From Manis javanica (taxonomy: Eukaryota > Chordata > Mammalia > Pholidota > Manidae), in the NCBI RefSeq assembly GCF_040802235.1, contig NC_133168.1:32507759-32571758 (forward strand): 64,000 bases of DNA, read 5' to 3'. Numbering within the stretch: the first letter of the stretch is position 1; the number at the start of each line of letters is the position of its first letter. Positions 12,056 through 24,320 of this stretch are shown here, in pieces. A program made the translations under genes and the position numbers. The notes below the pieces were generated by a model. The model worked only from the letters and a program-made list of their open reading frames with translations. It had not been told where the DNA came from and did not search any database.

Positions 12056-12617
12056 TGAAGCCAGGGTTCTTGTTCACGAAGCTGAAGAATGAGCTTCACA
12101 AACACTCAAGGTAGGAGAGCAAGGTACAGGCTTTTATTTAGAAGTAAAGTGAAAGAATAGAGCTCCCGGCTCATGCCAGGAGGGGACAAGAGAGCCTGCA
12201 GTGGTGCGTTGTCTAGGGTGTTTTATAGGCAGTTGAGGATTTTTTGAGAAGATGAAAAAACTTTGGGGTGTGGACTTGCATCACCTGCCCTGTCCTCAAG
12301 GTGGGTTGGGTCATAGTCTGATTGCCAGGGCTGACCGCGGAGTCACGGGTTATGCTGATACCCTTGCAGAACACTCAAACATTCCAGGCCAAGTTGCTCC
12401 TGGCCTTTTGACCTTTAACTGATCTCACTGAAGATGTCTATATTCTTAGGTATCTTTCCCTAGAGAATTAGTGTAACCTTGACTTTGCATAATGCTTAAC
12501 AGAGTTTCAATGGGGACTTCTTTGCCCACTGTTACATTGCTCTGACTGTAAATATTCTGCCCTGCTTTCCCGGGAGGCCCTCACCCTACTCTGACTACAC
12601 CTACCGTCCCTGTCTCA
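12056..12617 (-). mobile_element. Solo LTR, class I ERV-like, antisense
   Basis: A 562-bp element with clean ends: TGAAGCC at 12056 and TGTCTCA ending at 12617 (TG...CA). It is flanked by a perfect 4-bp duplication CTGT (12052-12055 and 12618-12621). A 4-bp target duplication is usual for gammaretrovirus-like (class I) ERVs. Read on the minus strand it has an AATAAA at 12133-12138 about 80 bp before the 3' end, which sets the orientation and the R/U5 boundary. No gag, pol or env sequence flanks it, so it probably formed by LTR-LTR recombination. I do not recognise a named family, so it may be lineage-specific. Confidence 0.85.
12133..12138 (-). terminator. AATAAA poly(A) signal of the solo LTR
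   Basis: TTTATT on the plus strand is AATAAA on the minus strand. It is placed as expected in the R region, upstream of about 75 bp of U5. Confidence 0.7.
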
Positions 12618-12621
12618 CTGT

Positions 12622-13479
12622 TAGATTCTTTTTGGTCATATATACGATTGCAAATCAAAGTATGATAATAATATGTCATATCATTTCTGCATCCCTAATG
12701 TTTTCTTTTTAATCCCAGAGATACAGGAGTGAGTTGTTCATATACCCAAGTTCAACTATCTTCCTCTACCTGTGCAAATCTCCTCTTCTATGGTTTCTTT
12801 AAGTTCTTACTATTAATCCCCCACAAACAGTCATCCACAAAGTATATGTAATCTCTTCCTTTCTAATCTACCTTCCATATATTTCCTTAGATGAGCATCT
12901 CTGAAAAATATTTATATAGATATATAAAAAAAGTTTCTATATATATATATAAACGTATATACTATGTTGAACATAAATTATATCATTCCTGACGTTTTAA
13001 CCGATAGTATGTTTCTAGATCTAGTCCTGTTGCTAATCTTCCTCACACTGGATGTCAATTTCCCATAAAGAGCCTCCTTTACCCCATTGTTTGCTCCACC
13101 TTTGGGATCTAGAGTGACTTATTGATCAGTAAATTTGAGGGTGGCTGACATGCTGCACTCTGTCCTGCCTGCTTCCTTATAGGTCTTTGCTGCCTACAGA
13201 GTCCGCTTTATCTTCTGCTGAGAGATGGAGACTGCCTACTCTGGTTTTCAATTAGTGGGCCTCTGTCTCCCACACTCAGCTACATCTTTCAGAGCTGCAC
13301 CATCAGTAATAAAAGCAATATTTAAACCTCCATCTGTTCTTGCTTTTATTCCTCAGTTTGTTCAGAATCCAGAAAGGAAAAGGATCATCCTTCATTGGGG
13401 GCCTTCAGAGAGACCTCAGTAGCACTGGTAGACCTGAGTTCCATGGTTTGAAGTTATGCATGACACTTACATATTCCTC
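12622..13479. other. Unique AT-rich DNA, nothing seen
   Basis: It contains an AT-only run around 12905-12962 (TATA repeats, including a short perfect TA run) but no repeat family or coding frame that I can support. The 3' part may belong to the tail of the following antisense L1. Confidence 0.45.
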
Positions 13480-14915
13480 TTGAGATAAGCACATGGAGTT
13501 GCCTCCTACTCATTTGCTAGCATAACTAACAGTGTAATACATAGATCTTCCTGTGGACATTGGGAGAATTTCTCTGGAGCTTCCTTGGGGGAGGGGGAGA
13601 TTATTAGATCACACTTACATGAATGTTTAATTTCACTAAATGCTGGCAAATTACTGTCCGCAGTGACTGCATCATCTTACCTCCAACAGCAGTTGACATT
13701 ATGAGGCTTTCTAATTTTTGTCAGTCAATAATAATATCTCCTGATTATTTATTTTATAAATATCTACTACTTATTAACTGCTTGATCCTCACCACAATGC
13801 TTTTGTAAACTTCTCTTCATATATTTTATCCATGTGTTACTGGGTTTACAAACTTTTTCGCTTATGTGCAAGAAACCAATATACATACTATGTGTGCATA
13901 TGGGTGTGCACACAAATATGCAATATAATTATTACTTGCTGGTTTTCACATCATAAATATGTACTTTGAATCTATACCTGCCTGCTAACTTTGCTTATAG
14001 GGTCCTTTGTTAAATAGAATGTTTATATTTGGATATTGCAAACATATCAAGTTTTCTTCCTCTCATTTGTGCTTTGTTGGAGTTTCTTCTAAATGGGATC
14101 ACCAAGTTAAATTCCTGTATTTTCTTCCACAAGAGCTTTAGACTTTAACCTTTCAGATTTCGTCCTTATTTCTAGTTGGGGTGGATTCTTTTCTTTTCTT
14201 TTCTCCCCTTTTCTTTCCTCTTCTTCTTTTTTCTTTTATGGTATGAAACATGAAATCCAAATTCTTTTTCTTCATGTTTCTAATTGTTCTATTCCTTATA
14301 TTAAAACTCCATCCTTTCCTTGTTGATTTATGATCTCATCTTAATCATGTTTTTTCTCATTTTTCTACTCGCTTCCATTTGATTACCTACCTATTCATTC
14401 CGGTGCTGGTACCAAACTTTTTAATAATCATTTTGTAATATGCCTAAACTTCTGTTTAGACAAGTCCTTTCTTGGCTCCTTTTTAAAAATCACCTTAGCT
14501 GTTCATGGACCTTTATCTTTCCATATACATTTTAAAATCAAGCTTTAAAGTTAGTCAAAAATCCTTTTGGGACTTTGAATTAGGTAAAATTTATAGATTA
14601 AGTTGTGAAAGTTTGCAATATATATTATGTTAAATGTATTTTTCCATTTATTCAAGTCTTATTTTTGTTCTCTCATTATGTTAATAGTGTATTGATTCTC
14701 TGGAATTTTCTGTTGTACATAAGTAAGCCCATTTTGTCTCTTCCCTTCCAATACTTATTTATTATTTCTTTTCCTTATCTTATTTCATTGGCTAGACACT
14801 CCCATAACGTTTTGTCATCAGAGCTGAAAGTGGACATCCTTGTCTTCTTACCAACTCTATTCTGTCTAAGCCTGGAACTCCATTAGAGTTAATACTTGCG
14901 GTAGATTTTTGTCAC
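13480..14915 (-). mobile_element. Old L1 (L1M-type) fragment, antisense
   Basis: Reading the plus strand gives reversed ORF2 landmarks in the right order. 'gctggcaaattactgtccgcagtg' and 'cctccaacagcagt' (13640-13695) match the C-terminal region. The reversed 'gggactttgaattaggtaaaatttatagatt' (14570-14600) and 'ttccatttattcaagtctt' come next. The 'ggctagacactcccataacg' and 'gctgaaagtggacatccttgtctt' pair (14790-14850) comes from the reverse transcriptase region. It is much more diverged than the 4.4-10.6 kb L1. Limits are approximate. Confidence 0.82.
14188..14236. repeat. Pyrimidine-rich tract inside old L1
   Basis: A run of TTTTC/TTTCT/CCTC units, almost purely C and T on the plus strand. 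It looks like an expansion within the antisense L1, since the family has no such tract here. Confidence 0.7.
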
Positions 14916-15739
14916 ATAGTTGTCACACCTAGTATTTCTTGTGAATTGAAATGGTTCAAATGATTCAGTGACACTTCAAAAACATAAAATCTTTCACTTT
15001 TAAGGAGACCATCACAAAAAAGTGAATGAGTTAATCTCAGAACACTAGCAGTTAGGAATGTTAAAAACTTCCCATCATCTTGTTGAAACCCACTTTTTCA
15101 AATATGAATCCAACAACCTTTTTGATGGTGTTTTCTATACACTATCTTCATTTTCATCTCAAACAAAAAACATAACTTCTAAACATAAAAGCATTTCATT
15201 CTCCTCTAATCCTACACTAAATGAGCTAACATGGCTAACCTCAGCATGTTCTAACAGTGAAAAGTTTAATCCTAGCTTCATGTTTTGAGCACCAACCTGG
15301 GCCTATAGACTTATAAAACCACTGTTCCCACATTTGCTCCATGAACCTGAAACTCCTCAAAATACTGTGCCATATGCAAATCTCTACTCCTTAGCTCCTT
15401 TCTCTTTATCACTTTTCTTTATTTTTCCAATTATCTTGACATCTTCTCATACATTTAGGTTTTTATTTCACTTATTTCCTTACATTTGGGATTATATATA
15501 TGCCAAGCAGTTTCATTCCTTTCTTCAAAATTCTCACCTCCTTCCTCAATAATAGGGAAGTATGTTTTCCTACTACCATCAAAGATTTTCCAAATGGGAG
15601 AATGAAAGGATAGCATAAAGAATAGTACTATGAACATAAAATAACTCTAATGTTCAAATTTGCAAAGTAGAAAGTTTGTGCTGCTGTTGTTTTCTCTATC
15701 AGTCTGCACAGATTCTCAGTGACATTGAGGACTATATAG
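14916..15739. other. Unique AT-rich DNA, nothing seen
   Basis: Short frames (72-76 codons at 15058-15288 and 15334-15552) are Ser/Phe/Leu-rich and look like chance translations. No repeat family recognised. Confidence 0.5.
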
Positions 15740-15960
15740 TTTATGCTGGACAACATGCAGCACAACGTTTCTTAAATGTTAGCATATTTCAAACACTGAC
15801 ATACACCTGAGGGCTTATTAAAGCACAGATTTGTAAGCTCCACCCCAGAGTGTCAGATTAAGAGGGTTTGGAGTGGGGTCACAGTATGCATTTCTAGTCA
15901 TTCCTGGGTGATGCTGATGTTCCTGGTTCAGGAAGCCACCTTGACAACCCTCAACAGTTA
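15740..15960 (+). mobile_element. MER5A-like DNA transposon (hAT-Charlie)
   Basis: It contains the diagnostic central blocks of this short non-autonomous hAT element: 'cacctgagggcttattaaa', 'gctccaccccagagtgtcagat', 'ggagtggggtcacagtatgcat' and 'tgggtgatgctgatg' in the expected order. The terminal inverted repeats are too decayed to place exact ends. It carries no coding capacity. Confidence 0.75.
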
Positions 15961-17494
15961 CTTTCTTCAATATTGATCCTCTCATAAACAATTTAATTTT
16001 TTATTCCAAACAAAAATTACATGCTCTGTCTTCAACCAATAACCATACATCTTTAACTCATTTCAGTATCTCAATGTATTTTGCTCAAGCATATGAAACT
16101 ATTGCTATGCATTAACTTTGAACCTTAAAACTGAATTTTGTGTGGTTTAACCTAACATTAAACTTTGCCGAGGGAAGCTTTTTAAAATATTTATTTCTGT
16201 TGAAACAAAAGTCCTCCTGCTTTTAGCCCTCCCATAATAACCCATCATCCATTTCTCAGACCCAAGAATCAGGTTAGCTTCCAGAGGTTCAAGTTACAGC
16301 TTGCTTAGTACTGTAGAAAAAGATTATAGAAAGAAAATATTCTTTACTTGAAATAATAGTAGGCAGTGAGAAAATTCTTAAAAACCAAAAGACTGTATCT
16401 TTACAGGAGTAGACCATAGCCTTTTGGGTTAATTTTCTTTGCTTTGGAAAACAGGCTATTTTACATGTCAAAGTACTAAAAAACAAAACAAAACAAAACA
16501 AAGTAAAACAAAAAAAATTAGTATGTCAGATAATTTATAACAAATAATAGTTTTATGGATTAAATCAAGAAAACAGAAACAAATATTTTTTTCTTTAATA
16601 TATATTAGATTTAAAAATGATAACTAACAAAGAATATCCAGTGTTGTTGGATTTAACTCAAAATGCTAAAAAGAAATTTAATTTTAAAAATGCAATTATG
16701 CAGATTTGAATATTTTTCTAAAATTTTCTCTGGTTTTCACATTCTTTTTCTAATCAAATTATGGTTTGTGCTGTGCTCAGGAGCACGGCAGGACAATCAA
16801 AGATCTTCCAGTCTGTTAAGAGAGCAGTTCTTATGTCATTTTCAAGACCCTGAAAATGAAGTTCTTGCTCATGGGAAGGTGTAGTTTTATGAATAAAAAA
16901 TTACTTTGTGAGTCTCACATGAAACCAATTTCCAAACACTAGCTCAGATGTTTAGTTATAGTAGTTACACATCATAAACTGTACCAATCATCTTAATAAC
17001 TTCTAGTCAATCACACTAAACAAGTTTTTGTAATACCCATTTCTGCTGCTAGCATAGGTATAATCGAGTTCACATCTTCACATTTAGATCAATAGCACCT
17101 GGAAAATTGGACTCTCAATGAAGAAATTTCGTAATTATACAAAACATGTTCTGCCCTGTTGAATTCCTTCATAAGGTCATTAAGAAAAAGAAAAGCAACT
17201 TGGCAATCAAATGGCCATTCTTACCACTGCCACTGCACCACATCACTATAACCATGATTTCTTTATTTCTTGTTCATAATTAGGGAAATTTTGCCCCATT
17301 CCATCTTTTTTTTTCTTTTTCCTAAGTAATGCCAAGTTGTTACAAATTGGTTAGTTTTTGTTTACATTTTCACAGTTGAACTTAGCACAGTTTGGTTGTG
17401 CCCTTTGGCTTTCTATGTTGGCAATTTGCTCTATGATTTCAACATCTTATTGGGTGTGACTTGGGAAGCAGAAGGCGTATATTAATTCACATAT
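15961..17494. other. Unique AT-rich DNA with an AAAAC run
   Basis: No gene or named repeat. The only structured element is the simple repeat listed at 16481-16518. A 73-codon plus frame near 16663 has no domain. Confidence 0.5.
16481..16518. repeat. (AAAAC)n simple repeat
   Basis: About four AAAAC units followed by interrupted A-rich copies. This could be the decayed tail of a retroposon, but no body is recognisable upstream. Confidence 0.8.
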
Positions 17495-17645
17495 ACTATA
17501 AAGAACATGGACTTTAAAATAGAGTAATAAGAACTCTAATCCTAATTTTGGCACTTACTAGCTCTGTGACCTTAGGCAAGTCACTAATTCTCTTGAAACA
17601 TCAGATTCTTCCATTTTAAAATAAGAATATAAAAACCTGACTTTA
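17495..17645 (+). mobile_element. MIR SINE
   Basis: Clear MIR core: 'aacatggactttaaaatagagtaataag' is followed by 'ggcacttactagctctgtgaccttaggcaagtcac', 'ctcttgaaacatcagattcttcc' and 'attttaaaataagaat'. The block 'CTCTGTGACCTTAGGCAAGT' is near consensus for this family. Confidence 0.92.
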
Positions 17646-20299
17646 TCTGACAGAAGTCACGACAGTTCTTGAAATGTAGTTGAAATACAAAAATTTTAGA
17701 AAGTGAAAGTGTAAATATATTTCTGCATGAAAACATTATACTTAAAGACAAGTTAAAAATATCAGACTAGCCGGTAGGTTTGCAAAATTGATAGGAATTT
17801 TTAAAAGTTAGTTAATTCTACAAAATGTATTTTGTGTACCTGTCAAGTTTGGGGTCTGGCTTGCCTGTGGAGAGTTAGATCAGAGTCCAGAGCTGCCAAT
17901 GGGACCAGTTTGTATGATGACTCCCTAAGGCAATGCAACCACCAGGCCCTCTACCAGGCACTTTGTACATGACCCGCAAAACATCACTTTGAGATGAATC
18001 CTTGGCTGCTTATCCAAGTCCTAGTCTATTACAACTTCATGCTGTGTTTTTATTCCTGGTTGAACAGACCTTCACAGTATTTCATCAAATCTAGGATATC
18101 TATAAAACATACCATTATTTTACATACCACTAAGAAAAATTAAAAAGCAGCCAATTAAACTATGACCCACACTTTTTCCTCTTAGAATTTTAATTTTATG
18201 TATACTAATAGAGCCCATTTAGATTTATTTGGGATCATATATTACTCTTATCCATATATAAAAAGGAAAACATAAGCAAAAAAGATAGGCCAAAGCATTT
18301 GAAAACCTTTTTCATATTTTGAATACAACTCTACTAAATCATGTTTTGTATAAAATTGTTAAAGTCTGTATTTTTCCACATAATAACATCATCTGTGCTA
18401 TTAAGAATATTGATGTTGCAACATCTACAATATGAATGCTACCTACCCAACAGCAATTTTAATTTTTTTAAAACACCCAATTGAGACATAAAAATATGAA
18501 AAAGTGTACATCTTAGAATCAGTGAAATGCAGGTCTCACTGAGTAAGCTGTAAGTCTTTAGGTAGAACTCCTTTGCTACATCATAGAAGTTGATATCAGT
18601 TTTAGAGTATGGGAAGGTAGTTTTTTATTCATTTGTATTTTGTCCAAATTATTTTTTCTTCCTTCCTCTAGAATTATTGCTTTGTCCCTGACTCTTAAAT
18701 TCCAAGAAACAGAAAGTTGGCCACAGTAGCCAAGCTAAATAGAATTGGTTTTTCTCCCATAACAATGAAGTCTCAGGGTTAGGCACCACAGTGCTAGCAA
18801 AGATCCACACTGCACTTTCTCTTCATGGCTGAACTGCTGGCACATCCTTATGTGCTGCAAGATGGCTGATGCATTATGGCCACATTCCCAAGAGGAATCA
18901 GAGAAAAAATTAAGGTAAGGACGAAAAGCATTTGGAAGTGTAAGGACTATTTCAAATAATGGATTTCTTCTTACATCTCACTGGTTAACACCCAGTGACC
19001 AAACCAAATTTCAAAAAAGTTTAAGGAAAGAAATACTTTTAAACTAGGAACATTTCTTCTCTGATTATATTGGGGTTTCCTCGGTAAGGAAAAAAAGGGA
19101 TAGCCATTAGCAGGAAAGTAGTTCTCCCTGCTCCCACTCTCTGGCTTAGAAAGTTTAAAAGTATGAGGAGATATGCTTGCAATATGCACATGAAGTCTAC
19201 AGTTTTTGCTTTATTTTATCTATTGTAGTTGGGAAGGATTTTACTGGAATTAAGTTTCTTAGGTAATGTGACTAATATAATGTATATCCTTCTCTTCATA
19301 AAAAGCATTAGCTCTAACATAAAAATAAATGAAATATGTCAAAATACTTAAGAATTAAAGTGACATAATAATACAGTAGTATTCTAATCCAGAGCAATGC
19401 ATTATACATTACAAGCATTTAATGAATGTGTATAGAATGACTTAGTAAACATTTTCATCACTTTTCAAAAGATTACATTTCTGTATTTTTTTCTTAGATT
19501 CAGGGGAGTGGGGATTCTCTGGAGTGCCATAACAATCCTTTACATGTGGAATAACATTTAATACCAAGAACTTTCTGTCACATTCCAACTTTAACTTCCA
19601 AACAGTTATGTTATAAAAGGTATTCATTCATATCTTAATCATAGATTGGTATAATTATTCCACTAGCAAAGCAAACATGTCCACTGACATTACAGTTCAA
19701 ATTTGTATAAAAGTCTTGCTCTGCAATGTTTAATTTGCTCTTCCCATCTCACCCTCACTTTTTCTCAGCATTTTCCTCTTCTTACCAATTCTTCTCTTGA
19801 AGAATATATATATACTTTCACAAATATATGTGGATTTCGCTATTTTCTTAGGAAATGATCACCCCAATATTATGATTCCTCGCTGGCCGGGCCTGCAGGC
19901 CACTGTCCTCCTCTCCTTGCCGCCTCCTGCTGCCTCGGTTCTCCAGGCCTTGCTCCCGTAAGGCTCAGGAAGGAAGTAGATTTGGTTATGACCCTTCCTC
20001 CCTGCATCCTTCTCTAGGAAAATACTGTCTCAACAACCATATAATTCTACATAGTTTTAATCAGGAGTTGTTACATAGGCTATTCCACTAATGTCTGTTT
20101 TATACTGTTGCTTAGATCTTTTATAGACAATTGCTAATTATTATAATACTCTGACTCAAGTCCATCCATTTCTATTTCACAGCTACTATTCAGATTTGAT
20201 AGATCTTACTATAGTACATTCCTGTGGGTTTTGTTTGTTTTTTCTGTTTTGTAAAACTGTTGAGGTCCTTCATGTTTATACTAGCCTATATAATCTATA
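17646..20299. other. Unique AT-rich DNA, no gene seen
   Basis: Long single-copy stretch. Around 18725-18930 'atgaagtctcagggttaggcaccac' and the following 'ctggcacatccttatgtgctgcaagatggctg' look like an old interspersed repeat that I cannot name. The GC patch at 19870-19985 is listed separately. Minus-strand frames of 60-72 codons have no domain. Confidence 0.5.
19870..19985. other. Small GC-rich patch
   Basis: About 110 bp with an abrupt change in composition inside AT-rich DNA. It holds CpGs in 'cctcgctggccggg', 'ttgccgcctcc', 'gcctcggttc' and 'ctcccgtaagg'. There is no start codon context, TATA box or donor site that I can defend. It could be a fragment of an inserted element. Confidence 0.5.
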
Positions 20300-20440
20300 T
20301 TATTTTTTTATCTCCATTAGATTTATTTCCTCCCTGCTAGGAATAGGAAATGTATCTAAATAATCCAAGTAGTTCTAGAGTTCAGCAGAATATTTCATAT
20401 AGAAATGTACAATAAATGTTTGTTGGGTGAATGAATGGTT
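20300..20440 (+). mobile_element. L2 LINE 3' end fragment
   Basis: It ends with 'caataaatgtttgttgggtgaatgaatgg', the typical L2 3' terminus (AATAAATGTTTGTTGAATGAATGA). It is preceded by 'tccattagatttatttcctccctgctagg', which fits the 'tagactgtgagctcc...gggcaggg' region. Heavily diverged. Confidence 0.75.
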
Positions 20441-21479
20441 CTTCTACCCAAATTTTCTATAATTCCCCCTTCTGATTAATAAAAAATGTTTTAAGTGATG
20501 CACCTATTTCGCTAGTCATTTGACATGAGTCACACTGTATGGTATTAAGGGACAGGGCTATATCCACTGATTTCAAAGTTAAGGAAAACACGGTGTTCCC
20601 TGAGGCCAGTAAGAAAGGCAATTGTGATTAGTGGGAACCCAAAGGAACTAACAGGCTCCTGGGAAATGTTGGTGTTCTAAATACCAGCAACCCCTCCCTA
20701 TACCAGGATTTGTCCTCTATTTTGAAACTTTCAATCTAATAACTTTGTATTATTATGAGAGCTAGGGAGATTCCTATAGAGCATTTTGGATAGAATAACA
20801 GAAAAAAGAACAACTCTGGCCAGAGGAGCTTACATTCTAAAAGGCTGTGAAGCCAATAAAACAAGCAATTATAATACAGTGTAGTATGTGACATGATAAT
20901 AATATGCTCAAAGTAAGGGTCTTTCTTTGATACTTTCAAGACTGGCATTTTTTTTTTTTGTCTCTCCTTTGTAAGGCTCTACAGTTTGCTCTTTGTTGTG
21001 CTAAAATTACAGAATTTTAGAACTTTAAATACTGCCTCCTGTTATAACAAACCTGTCTATGTCTGCCATGTGAAACATTCTGTGGTTTGCCAGAGAATCC
21101 TCAAAGCTATAGGATTAAATGATTCATTTCCCTAGAGCTTCAATTCTACTAAATTTTAAGGGTAATGACTTTCTTTTAATTTTAAAGTTATCACTAAAAT
21201 ATTATGAAGTAGAATGCAAAATTAATGATCAAATTTTATACTGTTCTTGGAGAATTCAAAGACATTCTACATTTAAAGCAAGGGTCTTTGATTCTATCCC
21301 CAGACCCTCAGGAGTAATAAATGCTTAGTGGAATATATTGAGAAGTCCTGATTAAAAACTATAAGTGATATTGGCATACATGCCACCATCTCCTTCTTAA
21401 AGCTATAAAGTGTAAGTATACATGCATATCAAAGAACACATATAACACATAGGTAAGATGTCAGTGATAATAATACAGT
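20441..21479. other. Unique DNA, with a possible old repeat at 20750-20920
   Basis: The segment near 20815-20900 ('cagaggagcttacattctaaaagg' then 'aaaacaagcaattataatacagtgtagtatgtgacatgataat') resembles a common ancient interspersed repeat, but I cannot fix the family. No gene seen. Confidence 0.4.
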
Positions 21480-22420
21480 GAAATACCACATTACCACTGA
21501 CATTCCATGCATCCCATCCTGTTTTCTGCACATTTACCATGAAATTTTTGTCTATCATTCTGTTTTTGTTCAGTATGTTTATGACATGTATAGGTATCTC
21601 TAATCAATATATTGTTTTTTGCATGAATAGCATATTTGAAAACGTTTTATCAAGGTACTCACACTATACTTATCTTGATGCAAATAGAATTTTTACTCAT
21701 ATTGATACTCATAGTTCTTGTTTATTGCTTTTCACAGCTGTATAATTGACTCTGTGAAAAAGATAAAAAATGTTTTATATATTTTCATGTCAATTAACTT
21801 TTAGTCATTTCCATTTATTTTTACATTCTGCTATAAATATTACTGTACATATTTCCTAGTACACATGGGTAGAAATTACTCTATTTATTTAGAGTGATTT
21901 TCTGGGTCATAGGATACACATATTTTTAATTCTACCAAGCAATGCCGAATCATTTCCCAAACTGTTTATACTATTTCCTGTCCAAAACACATGAGTTCTT
22001 ATTGCTTCAGATCCTTTACAACATTCATTATTGTTTGCCTTTTTAATTTTTGCCAATCCTTAGAGTTGAAAATGGTATCTGATTAAAAGTTCAACTTGCA
22101 CTTCCTGAGTGTCTTATAAGGTTGAGTTTTTTTTTCATGTCTATTGGCTTTTGAGTTTCCTCTTCTGTGAAATTACTGTTCAGGTAGTTTTCCCACCATA
22201 TTTCTATTGTGTTGTTTATCTTTTTCTTATTGATTATCAAGAGTTTTGGTTATATAACTCATTTGGTTAAATGTGCTGTGTAGACAATCTGTGTTTTTTA
22301 TGACTTCTTATGAAAGTAGTTCTTACATTTAATATATTCAATTTATCAATCTTTTAATTGTGATTTGCACTTTTGGGTTCTTATCTAAAAAAAATCTGTT
22401 CCTATTTCTAAGTAGGAATA
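21480..22420 (-). mobile_element. Old L1 (L1M-type) 3' part, antisense
   Basis: The plus strand shows the reversed 3' half of an ancient L1. It has the reversed C-terminal/3' UTR blocks, a stretch like 'tgatttgcacttttgggttcttatctaaaaaaaatctg', and the 'tggtatctgattaaaagttcaacttgcacttcctgagtg' and 'ttttcatgtctattggc' pair that mirrors 'ggtatctcattgtggttttaatttgcatttcc' then 'catgtgcctattggc' in L1s. Diverged, with approximate boundaries. Confidence 0.75.
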
Positions 22421-22576
22421 AAAATAAGCAATTGTTTCTCCTTTGAGAAATAATTATCATAACAAATAAAAGGTCCACTGTTTGATTTTCATTTAACAAA
22501 CTAGCCTGAATAACCAATACTATCTAGGTTATCTATACAAATTTGAACCCTCAAAGTTAATAGATTGCTTCTTAGT

Positions 22577-23022
22577 TGTAGTGGATTGCAAAAATGATCA
22601 GAAATTCCTCCATTCTCTACAAATACCCTTCCTTACAGTATGGCATTGCTGCCCCTGCCATCATGAGATGGTGTCTACCTTTCCACTCCTTGCATCTGGG
22701 AATGGCTTTGGTCAAAGGGACTTTAGCAAATGAATGCAAGCAGAGGACTGAAAGTTGCTTATGCCTTTGGAGCTTGCACTTTTGCTTTTGCTTTATGGAA
22801 CTCAGAGATATCTGTGAAAGGAAGTGGTGGCTAACCTGTTAGATGAAAGACCATGTGAATCAGAAACAGTTCATGCTGGTGAGACCATCTAGGCCACACA
22901 GTTAAGCCAGCCAGACCAAAAGTACTCATCTAACCCACAGAATCATGAGGAAGAGTAAATGTTTGTTGATGAAACAACTAAGTGTTTCTTGATTTGTTAT
23001 GCAGCAAAAGCTAACTCGTACA
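22577..23022 (+). mobile_element. MLT1-type LTR (ERVL-MaLR)
   Basis: A 446-bp element starting TGTAGTGGATTGC and ending in GTTATGCAGCAAAAGCTAACTCGTACA (TG...CA). The 3' block is the typical MaLR end, and 'ttgatgaaacaactaagtgttt' before it corresponds to the 'taagccactaagtttt' region. The middle has the 'gccatcatgagatggtg' and 'aagggactttagcaaatg' blocks of these LTRs. There is no internal ERV sequence, so it is a solo LTR. Confidence 0.75.
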
Positions 23023-23059
23023 ATTTTACACAATACTCATTTCTACTTACACTAATTAT

Positions 23060-23495
23060 TTTCTTTGCTTATGAGGTCAGAAACTGCTAGTGCCAATAAT
23101 TCATTCTCTCCTTCTTTAAGTAGTAGCTCTTTCTGCGTCTGGATACATAGCTAGCTACGGATACCATTTTCCACCTATGTAAGGCTGTAACAAGATTTAG
23201 GCCAATAGAATATGAGTAATAATGAAAAATACAACTTCAGGGTTGTCTTCTTAAATACAGCCTATTTGCATTGGACTGTCTCCTTTCTCCTCCACCCTAC
23301 CTTCTTTGGGGGGAATGTAGGTATAACATAGCTCATCTTTAAGCAGGAAGAAGAAACACCTCATAGGTTATTATTAACTCATCATAGACTACTCACCTGA
23401 TTTTAAACTGTTCTTTTAAAATATATGTCTACCATGTTAAAGCTTCTCTGTTGGACTTCTTTATTATAACAAATTAATCTGTACTAATATTACCA
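23060..23495 (+). mobile_element. Old LTR-like fragment (possibly MLT1)
   Basis: It has 'taggccaatagaatatgag', a sequence typical of MLT1-group LTRs, and ends in 'ttataacaaattaatctgtactaatat', which is similar to the end of such LTRs. The middle is poorly conserved. I give the family only as likely. Confidence 0.45.
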
Positions 23496-24260
23496 AGGGT
23501 CAGTTGTGTTTGTCCTGAAACTTATTTATGAAAACAATTGTATCTGTTATTTTAATTACATGATTTTTTAAAATATTATTTAAACAATGAAAATATGAGT
23601 ATGAAATTAAAAGAAATTGTTTCTATGAAAACTAACTTGAATAGTTGAGGACAATTCAGTAAAAGCAAGTCACTAAAAGCTGTGTGAATGAGACCACTGG
23701 CAGGGAGAAAATGATCAAAATCTCAAGAATTCCCTCAGAGTGCTTCACCAATGTCTACAAATTCTCCATTTACTTAAAAAAAAATGAACATTGTAGGGAT
23801 GATATATGTGGGATTTAAAGGAAAATAAAAATAAAAATAACTCTGAGCTACAATCAGTGCCATATATTTAAAGAAAAGAACTTGACACAAGATTATAAAT
23901 GTAGCAAATAAAAATAAATGAGTATGCTTTAAGATAATATAGAATATCTAAAGGACCTCTTTTTTTTAATTCCCTGCTTTAGCTGTTTTTATTTTTTTAA
24001 TGAACCAAACCAATACTGGTCCCAATTAGATTAGTTAAGAGGGCTTCTAACTATAATCCTTTCATGCATGAGTTTATTATTCCAGGGTGAAGTGAAATAA
24101 CACCAAGACTCAAAACAAAAATGGAAGTGATTAAGATGATAAAACTTAGATACAGCATGTTCCTTCCAAAGGAGAGTTACTACTTGACTCCAGTGAACTG
24201 TTGCCATGTGGAATTCAACCAAAATTTCCTCATAATTCCATTTTGGGGAAACTAGAAATT
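23496..24260. other. Unique AT-rich DNA, nothing seen
   Basis: No gene or named repeat. There is a short (AAAAT)n run near 23822-23840 and T-rich runs near 23960-24000. Confidence 0.5.
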
Positions 24261-24320
24261 GGTGTGTGTGTGTGTGTGAAAGAGAGAGAGAGAGAGAGAG
24301 AGAGTGAAAGAGAGAGAGAA
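24261..24320. repeat. Compound (GT)n-(GA)n microsatellite
   Basis: About nine GT units pass directly into about 13 GA units, then a single GTGA interruption and more GA. The GT half can form Z-DNA and the GA half is a pure purine strand. Confidence 0.95.
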
